This document shows positions 15,897 to 20,932 of a stretch of 20,932 nt of DNA, in pieces (the first letter of the stretch is position 1; each line of letters begins with the position of its first letter). Source of the DNA: Maribacter sp. (lineage in GTDB: Bacteria; Bacteroidota; Bacteroidia; Flavobacteriales; Flavobacteriaceae); contig JAHHKH010000375.1 in the NCBI GenBank assembly GCA_018679695.1, positions 1 through 20,932 of the forward strand, read 5' to 3'. Below the pieces are notes generated by a model. The model ran no database searches, was not told the origin of the DNA, and saw nothing but the letters and a program-made list of their open reading frames with translations. Position numbers and translations under genes: made by a program.

Positions 15897-17372
15897 TTAA
15901 TTTCTTTGATAAAGACCAGTATCTCCCAAGGTCATCAATGGCATTAGTTCTTTGACTAATTCAGGCTTTGAATGTGCAATGTTTTTTGTTTCGTTGGGAT
16001 CATTCTCATGATCATATAATTCTAGCGTGGGCTCAGCCGCTCTAAAATATTGGGTTAGCCTATATCTATCTGTTCGCAATGAAATGCCATTTTTAAAATA
16101 GCTATAGGCTACATTGTGGGTTTTGGAGTTAGTATCCTTTAATAGGTCTACAAAACTTTCGCCATCGGTCCTATATGGGAGTTCAACCTCGCAAAGTTCT
16201 AATATACTAGGATAAATATCCACTGTTTCAATGATACCATTGATTGATTTCTTGTTTAAACTATTTCTCGGTGTTTTAATGATCAAAACACTTTTAAGGG
16301 CATTGTCGAAAAGAGTGTGCTTTCCCCATACCCGTTGATCCCCCAGATGCCATCCGTGGTCTCCCCATACCACAACAATAGTATTTTTATCCAAACCTAA
16401 CGACCGGAGCTCATTTAGTACTTTTCCAACTTGGGCATCTATGTAACTTACCCCAGCCAAATAGGCATGTTTTATTTTTTTTGCATAATCGTCAGAAACC
16501 GGTTTGGAAAGGCTCGCAATCTCATCAGTAAGTTTGTATTGGTTGAATTCACCACTGTCGTGAAGACTTTTTGTGTTTATATTTTCCGGTATTGACGCAT
16601 TCGGGGAGAGCGGGATTTCATCTCTTTTATAAAGGTCCCAATACCTCTTCGGGGCATTAAATGGTAAGTGCGGTTTAAAAAATCCTACCCCAAGGAAAAA
16701 AGGTTCTTTTCTCTCTTTGAGTTCCCTCAGCTTTGCAATAGTCAGATTGGTAGTAAGTCCGTCTACATAACCCTCATCATCGACATCCCCAGCTTCGTAT
16801 GGTTTTACTATTTTCTTTAAACCTTGCCTATTCTGTCCATTCGAATATCCAAAAAATGAGTTCCAACCTGTACCCCACTTGCCGCTATCAAAAACCAATT
16901 CATTCCAACTATGTGGTAATTCCCTTTTATTGGAAGGATTTTCATGATATCCATATACCAAACCGTCGGCTGAATGGCTTATTTTACCAATGCCAACGGT
17001 ATAATAACCATTTCTTTTCAAATGATGGATAAATGTTTCTGGCAATGCATTCTCAGGCTTATCTGATATTTCTACTTCAATAGCCTTATTTAATAGATGT
17101 CCTGGTTTACTGGGTCGCATTCCGGTCAATAAGCTATATCTTGATGCCCCACAAGTAGGCACTTGTACAAAATGGTTTTGGAAAATCACACCCTCTGTGG
17201 CCAAATTGTCCAGTGTGGGAGTTTGTGCAATAGGGTTGCCGTAACAACCCAATTCTGGTCGTAAATCATCTATGGCAATGAACAAAACATTTGGAGGCGA
17301 CGCTTTTTGTTTACAGCCAAGTGCAATGCACAAGGTTATGACAATAATAAACATAACCGACAGGTTCCTCAT
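15897..17372 (-). CDS. Type I sulfatase lipoprotein, iduronate-2-sulfatase-like
   Basis: 491 aa. A lipoprotein signal (hydrophobic residues 5-17, lipobox ALGC with Cys20) sends it to the envelope. The alkaline-phosphatase-fold sulfatase domain begins at NVLFIAIDDLRPELGCYG (28-45; Asp35/36 for calcium) and has the modification site CGASRYSLLTG at Cys74, where Cys becomes formylglycine; Ala replaces the more usual Pro. Gly-Lys at 129-130, FKPHLPF (232-238) and WGDHGWHLG complete the active site as in iduronate-2-sulfatases. The start at 17372 is chosen because it opens the signal peptide; upstream codons lie inside DUF1304. The ATGA overlap with the DUF1304 gene implies coupled translation. The substrate is a sulfated glycan or other sulfate ester, not identifiable here; no lyase, glycosidase or maturase is nearby. 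Confidence 0.93.
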   Translation of the reverse strand: MRNLSVMFIIVITLCIALGCKQKASPPNVLFIAIDDLRPELGCYGNPIAQTPTLDNLATEGVIFQNHFVQVPTCGASRYSLLTGMRPSKPGHLLNKAIEVEISDKPENALPETFIHHLKRNGYYTVGIGKISHSADGLVYGYHENPSNKRELPHSWNELVFDSGKWGTGWNSFFGYSNGQNRQGLKKIVKPYEAGDVDDEGYVDGLTTNLTIAKLRELKERKEPFFLGVGFFKPHLPFNAPKRYWDLYKRDEIPLSPNASIPENINTKSLHDSGEFNQYKLTDEIASLSKPVSDDYAKKIKHAYLAGVSYIDAQVGKVLNELRSLGLDKNTIVVVWGDHGWHLGDQRVWGKHTLFDNALKSVLIIKTPRNSLNKKSINGIIETVDIYPSILELCEVELPYRTDGESFVDLLKDTNSKTHNVAYSYFKNGISLRTDRYRLTQYFRAAEPTLELYDHENDPNETKNIAHSKPELVKELMPLMTLGDTGLYQRN

Positions 17373-17728
17373 AACAATAGTAGAATGATGGCGATTAAGG
17401 CAGGTAAGGCTTGAACAAAGAATATTTTCTTGTCGGCGGTTAGGGCTCCATAGATTCCTGCGATAGCAACACAAATTAGAAAAAACAATGCTATATTAAC
17501 CTTCCAGACAGGATCAAGAATAAAATAAGTCCAAAGGAGTCCTGCTGCTAAAAAACCGTTGTAAAGGCCTTGATTGGCAGCTAACGGTTTCGTAGGTTCG
17601 AACAGTTCGGGAGGGAATTTTTTAAATACTTTTCTACCCCTTGTTGTCCATGCGAACATCTCGAACCAAAGAAAGTAAAGATGTAAAAGCGCAACAAGTC
17701 CAATTAAGAAATCAATAGCTATATCCAT
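17369..17728 (-). CDS. DUF1304 membrane protein
   Basis: 119 aa, four predicted membrane helices (about 5-25, 55-72, 77-95, 103-119). The conserved pieces of DUF1304 are clear: HLYFLWFEMFAWTT (16-29), the soluble loop with LAANQGLYNGFLAAGL (49-64), GIYGALTADKK (91-101) and VQALPALIAIILL (105-117). The function of the family is unknown. It starts 5 bp after the dioxygenase stop and its stop overlaps the sulfatase ATG, so it sits in the middle of a tight three-gene run. Confidence 0.9.
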   Translation of the reverse strand: MDIAIDFLIGLVALLHLYFLWFEMFAWTTRGRKVFKKFPPELFEPTKPLAANQGLYNGFLAAGLLWTYFILDPVWKVNIALFFLICVAIAGIYGALTADKKIFFVQALPALIAIILLLL

Positions 17729-17733
17729 AGATT

Positions 17734-18273
17734 TTATTCTTCCGAAGTATAACGTTCATCGACTGGCATAATAGTACCACAATTATCGCAAGTTCGTAAT
17801 TCTTCTGACCCATAAAAATGTTTAAAATGCCCTAGGAAATCCTTCTCAATATCATTAAGCGTAAAATATACTTCGTACAATTTATGATTGCAATGATCAC
17901 AGAACCACAGCAAGCCGTCATCAACTTTCATCTCGGCTCTTTTTCTTTCGATTACCAAGCCAATAGAACCTTTGTGACGAACAGGGGAGTGTGGCACTTT
18001 CGCTGGGTGAAGGTACATATCTCCTGGACCAAGTTTCATTGTTTTCTTTTGGTGATCCTCTTGTATATGGATTTCTATGTGACCTTCCAACTGATAAAAA
18101 AGTTCTTCGGTTTCGTTATAATGATAGTCTTTGCGTGCATTGGGACCGGCAACCACCATAACGATGTAATCCTCGGATTCTTTATATAGATTCATGTTCC
18201 CTACCGGAGGTTTCAGCAGTTCACGATTTGCTTCAATCCAACTATTTAAATTAAATGGTGATAAAATAGGCAT
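17734..18273 (-). CDS. nbaC: 3-hydroxyanthranilate 3,4-dioxygenase
   Basis: 179-aa cupin that opens the ring of 3-hydroxyanthranilate with O2 to 2-amino-3-carboxymuconate semialdehyde, a step in tryptophan (kynurenine) breakdown and in one route to quinolinate/NAD. Iron ligands His51, Glu57 and His95 and substrate arginines Arg47 and Arg99 fall at the same numbers as in the Cupriavidus enzyme as I recall it. The rubredoxin-like second metal site is also kept: Cys125/128 (CDHC) and Cys162/165 (CDNC). Length is as expected for the bacterial form. No other kynurenine-pathway gene is visible. A 20-bp palindrome lies 38-57 bp upstream of the start. It is followed closely by DUF1304 and the sulfatase. 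Confidence 0.96.
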   Translation of the reverse strand: MPILSPFNLNSWIEANRELLKPPVGNMNLYKESEDYIVMVVAGPNARKDYHYNETEELFYQLEGHIEIHIQEDHQKKTMKLGPGDMYLHPAKVPHSPVRHKGSIGLVIERKRAEMKVDDGLLWFCDHCNHKLYEVYFTLNDIEKDFLGHFKHFYGSEELRTCDNCGTIMPVDERYTSEE

Positions 18274-18310
18274 AGATTAAATTTGAAAATTTATGGTTAT
18301 CAAAAATCAC

Positions 18311-18330
18311 CCAATTTGACGATAAATTGG
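18311..18330. promoter_or_regulatory. Operator-like palindrome before the dioxygenase gene
   Basis: CCAATTT (18311-18317) and AAATTGG (18324-18330) form a perfect inverted repeat with a 6-bp spacer. It is in the promoter region of the dioxygenase gene. On the minus strand an exact TAAATTTG (-7-like) occurs further upstream, but no -33 partner was found. Confidence 0.35.
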
Positions 18331-18370
18331 CCAAAGATTCAAATTTAAGAAAAGAAAACCGGATTTGTCC

Positions 18371-18847
18371 TTAGCGATAGAAAAGCTGTGTGAAGTATAA
18401 ATTACCTTGTAGATCTTCTTTGACACTTACAGCAGTGTGGGTAAAATTGCCCTCCATTGTTTTTTTGTGTTCGGCACTATTCAACCAATTTTCAAAGGCT
18501 TCTATGGCAGAGGGGAAATCCTTGGCAACATTTTCAGCTACGAACTCAGCATTTACTTCTGAAGCAATACTTGAGGCCCTTGAATTAAACCCATCATGAC
18601 TCAGATTGCCCGTAGCGACCATATAATCGTTATGCTTATTTGCATATTCATAAGCAACCGCACTGAAGTCCAATGCAGTATAGCCCAATGTTAACCTATG
18701 ATCATTCACAATGTTCAAAAGCTCATTTTCAACTTCATAGGCATTCTTGGCCTCAATGATATTCGTGTTATCAATTGATTCCTTGGAACAGGAAGCTACG
18801 ATAAGTACGAATAAAATGAGGAATGCATTTTGCAATCTCATCTTCAT
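18371..18847 (-). CDS. CAP-domain (SCP/PR-1) lipoprotein
   Basis: 158 aa. A lipoprotein signal ends in VASC (Cys20). The rest, residues 33-158, is a compact CAP domain: ELLNIVNDHRLTLGYTAL (42-59), YANKHNDYMVATGNLSHDGFNSR (68-90), AENVA (104-108), AFENWLNSAEHKKTMEGNFTHTAVSV (117-142) and a final strand YFTQLFYR. His84, Glu105 and His127 match the conserved cavity residues. Bacterial CAP proteins are surface or periplasmic, with unsettled functions. It is followed by a 97-bp gap before the dioxygenase gene, so it probably forms its own transcript. Confidence 0.93.
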   Translation of the reverse strand: MKMRLQNAFLILFVLIVASCSKESIDNTNIIEAKNAYEVENELLNIVNDHRLTLGYTALDFSAVAYEYANKHNDYMVATGNLSHDGFNSRASSIASEVNAEFVAENVAKDFPSAIEAFENWLNSAEHKKTMEGNFTHTAVSVKEDLQGNLYFTQLFYR

Positions 18848-19198
18848 ACAATGTTCTAAATTGTAAGTAGGTTAACAATAAAATAAGTAGGAGGAGAACT
18901 GGGGGATTTTGTGTTCGTAAGACAAAGGGGATTACGAACCATCGTAATGATATAAAAAAATTAGCGTAAAGAATATAAAAAGAACAATTTTTTCGATGAA
19001 CTGCATCTTCTTTTTCTAAACTGTAGTAGAAAACATACAATTAAATGAGTCCTGATTCGCATTCAAAAAAAAGAAATCAATTTTTTTTTTGTTCTTTATG
19101 CGCGTTTGCGAATGCTATATCCAGGGTTATTATTTCGGTGTATTCAGAGATGGTTTTTAAGAGATTCTCCATTACTTTTATAACTAAATCGAAATTTC
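18848..19198. other. Divergent intergenic region with inverted repeat
   Basis: No gene is seen in these 351 bp; two frames present are low-complexity and lack start context. GTTCGTAA (18913-18920) and TTACGAAC (18932-18939) make a perfect 8-bp inverted repeat with 11-bp spacer, followed by a third related ATCGTAAT (18941-18948). It sits 66-92 bp before the CAP gene. Runs of A and T occur at 19065-19091. Confidence 0.45.
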
Positions 19199-20932
19199 AT
19201 GAAAATAGTCCAACTAACACGCATCTCATTCATTTTCTTTTTTCTTGTAGGTTGTACTTCTGAAAAGGATGGTTCAAGAGAACAGTTCAGTGACCTCAGT
19301 AAATTCCAAGCTTATATTTCAAATGTTAGTCACGGGATTATATCAGCTAGAAGCGATGTACGGGTGGTCTTCAACCAACCCATCGAATCATGGAATACTG
19401 GAGACGAACTTGATATTGGGTTATTATTGGTTAGTCCTAAGGTAAAAGGCAAAGTGGTTGCCTTGGATAATAAGACTATTGCGTTCATTCCCCAAGAAGG
19501 ATTTAAGCAAGATACGGAATACAGATTTACATTAGTTCTTAAGAAGTTAGTAAACAACATTTCTAAGGAACTAAAAACAATGACCTTTGGTGTAAAGGTC
19601 AAAAAACAACAATTTAATGTATACACTGAACCGGTAAAATCCTATTCAAAAGAGAGGCAATTTATAAATGGCTTTTTGCGAAGCTCTGATGTAATGTCAT
19701 TGCAGATGGTGAAACAACTTATTAAGGTAAAACATAATGGGAATGACATAGCAATTAATTTTGATGATACTGCAAAACAGGGCACCCAGTTTTATTTTTT
19801 AATAGATAATATCACTAGGAGCGAGGAGGACTCTGAGCTTGAAATAGTCTGGGATGGTACAAAGTACAATATTGAAAGTACGGGAAAGAGTAAGATAAGA
19901 ATACCTGGCAGAAATAATTTTACCGTATTGGAAGCCTTGGTACAGAACGGTGAGGAGCAGCTTGTTTTGATTAATTTCTCGGACCCCATAAAAAAAGGCC
20001 AAAATTTTAAGGGCTTGGTAGTTTTGGAAAATTCAAATAGCCCAAAATATTCCGTAGACGGTAATACCTTGAAGGTTTACCCAAACAACGATATGAAAGG
20101 AACGGCTTCCCTTGAAGTATTCGAAGGGATAGAGAGTGCGGAAGGTTATAAGTTAAAATCGAAGTTCCAGGAACGTGTAGCCTTTGAACAAATTAAACCC
20201 GAGGTTCGTTTATTGTCCAATGGAACCCTATTACCATCATCCAAAAACTTAAAAATAAATTTCGAAACAGTAAATCTTAATGCTGTGAACGTTTCGGTAT
20301 TAAAAATTTATAAAAACAATGTGATGCAGTTCCTTCAGGGCAATACCATTGACGGTAATTACGATCTAAAGTCTGTGGCCCGACCTATTGCTAAAAAGAA
20401 GATCATATTGGAAAACCAACTATCAAATACGAATGGCAAATGGTCTGCCCATGCCTTGGACTTAAGGTCTTTGATCATGCCTGATATTGGTGCTATTTAC
20501 AGGGTGGAATTTGATTTTAATCCCTCCTACAGCTCTTATATATGTGATTCCAACAATTTTGAATCCATTGAAGAAACAGAAGATATTTTCGATGAAGGGC
20601 AAGAAGATAGTTTTTGGGACGGTGTGGAAACCTACTATGATGAGTACTACAATTATGATTGGAACGAACGTGAAAACCCATGCCATACTTCCTTTTATTA
20701 CGATAAGAAAGTTGGGGTCAATGTACTGGCGAGTGATTTAGGATTAACCATTAAAAAAGGAATCAATAATAGTTATTTTGTTGCTGTGAACGACCTATTG
20801 AATACGGATCCACTTGCCGGGGTCAAAGTCACTTTTTATAATTATCAGCAGCAATCCATAGGATATGTTGTTACCAATACCGAGGGTACTTCTATCTTTG
20901 ATGCCAAAAAGTTGGCATATTTTGCCATTGCA
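19199..20932 (+). CDS. Alpha-2-macroglobulin family lipoprotein, N-terminal part (3' end outside window)
   Basis: 578 codons are present with no stop before the window edge. The start opens a lipoprotein signal, MKIVQLTRISFIFFFLVGC, with Cys19. After it come beta-rich MG-type domains: an Ig-like one (ISARSDVRVVFNQPIESW, FIPQEGFKQDTEYRFTL), several similar repeats, and an insertion rich in Asp/Glu/Tyr (about residues 449-482) leading to NPCHTSFYYDKKVGVNVLASDLGLT. The block FVAVNDLLNTDPLAGVKVTFYNYQQQSIGYVVTNTEGTSIF is the MG2/CarboxypepD-like segment found in bacterial alpha-2-macroglobulins (YfhM type, about 1,800 aa). These proteins trap proteases at the envelope, often beside penicillin-binding protein 1C. 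The thioester, if any, is out of view. Confidence 0.92.
   Translation, partial: MKIVQLTRISFIFFFLVGCTSEKDGSREQFSDLSKFQAYISNVSHGIISARSDVRVVFNQPIESWNTGDELDIGLLLVSPKVKGKVVALDNKTIAFIPQEGFKQDTEYRFTLVLKKLVNNISKELKTMTFGVKVKKQQFNVYTEPVKSYSKERQFINGFLRSSDVMSLQMVKQLIKVKHNGNDIAINFDDTAKQGTQFYFLIDNITRSEEDSELEIVWDGTKYNIESTGKSKIRIPGRNNFTVLEALVQNGEEQLVLINFSDPIKKGQNFKGLVVLENSNSPKYSVDGNTLKVYPNNDMKGTASLEVFEGIESAEGYKLKSKFQERVAFEQIKPEVRLLSNGTLLPSSKNLKINFETVNLNAVNVSVLKIYKNNVMQFLQGNTIDGNYDLKSVARPIAKKKIILENQLSNTNGKWSAHALDLRSLIMPDIGAIYRVEFDFNPSYSSYICDSNNFESIEETEDIFDEGQEDSFWDGVETYYDEYYNYDWNERENPCHTSFYYDKKVGVNVLASDLGLTIKKGINNSYFVAVNDLLNTDPLAGVKVTFYNYQQQSIGYVVTNTEGTSIFDAKKLAYFAIA

Noticed and set aside
18771..19040. 89-codon minus-strand frame over the CAP gene start
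   Set aside because: Overlaps the CAP signal peptide in another frame, with no family resemblance.
19065..19091. Adjacent A and T runs, possible phase-variation tract
   Set aside because: Not within a gene or between promoter elements that I could identify; ordinary for AT-rich intergenic DNA.
19045..19263. 72-codon plus-strand frame across the start of the alpha-2-macroglobulin gene
   Set aside because: Low-complexity Phe-rich translation and overlap out of frame with a well-supported lipoprotein start at 19199.

Overview
The window looks like chromosomal DNA of a Flavobacteriaceae member (Bacteroidota), perhaps marine. Reasons: AT-rich DNA; proteins typical of the family (GYF_2-tailed SPFH protein, plant-type acyl-ACP desaturase, kynurenine-pathway dioxygenase, MG2-type alpha-2-macroglobulin lipoprotein, single-sulfatase lipoprotein); weak Shine-Dalgarno sequences; and promoter candidates of the Bacteroidota -33 TTTG / -7 TAnnTTTG type. 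I see no mobile element, CRISPR array, rRNA or tRNA. The exact genus is not determined.

Layout. 1-693 (-): 5' part of a MoxR AAA+ ATPase, running off the left edge. 977-2865 (+): an SDR oxidoreductase overlapping by 4 bp an AlbA_2-type protein. 2862-5742 (-): a sucrose module, fructokinase followed 1 bp later by amylosucrase; the amylosucrase stop shares bases with the stop of the convergent AlbA_2 gene. 5842-8385 (-): class II (B12-dependent) ribonucleotide reductase, with a 20-bp palindrome upstream that sits where a Crp/Fnr-type activator would bind. 8677-11676 (+): a promoter-led operon of SPFH/GYF_2 protein, double zinc-ribbon membrane protein and PPP-type phosphatase, followed by an acyl-ACP desaturase (11740-12735). 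The first two resemble the YdjI/YdjG membrane-stress proteins of Bacillus.

12789-14236 is the least ordinary stretch: a membrane-anchored helix-hairpin-helix protein (-), a 32-residue membrane peptide (-), a 410-bp gap with a ladder of mutually exclusive RNA helices and a terminator-like hairpin (+), then a compact unit made of promoter, 40-codon signal-peptide-like ORF and strong hairpin (+).

14237-18847 (-): ALDH7-type aldehyde dehydrogenase, then (in transcription order, right to left) a CAP-domain lipoprotein, 3-hydroxyanthranilate 3,4-dioxygenase, a DUF1304 membrane protein and a sulfatase lipoprotein. The dioxygenase, DUF1304 and sulfatase genes are packed tightly enough to be one operon. 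19199-20932 (+): N-terminal 578 residues of an alpha-2-macroglobulin lipoprotein, cut by the right edge.

Functional reading. Sucrose-dependent alpha-glucan synthesis with fructose recovery is the clearest pathway. The SPFH, zinc-ribbon and desaturase genes suggest envelope or membrane homeostasis. The dioxygenase points to tryptophan/kynurenine catabolism; the ALDH is of the alpha-aminoadipic semialdehyde type and probably belongs to lysine rather than kynurenine catabolism. All functions are assigned from remembered family motifs; no search was run.
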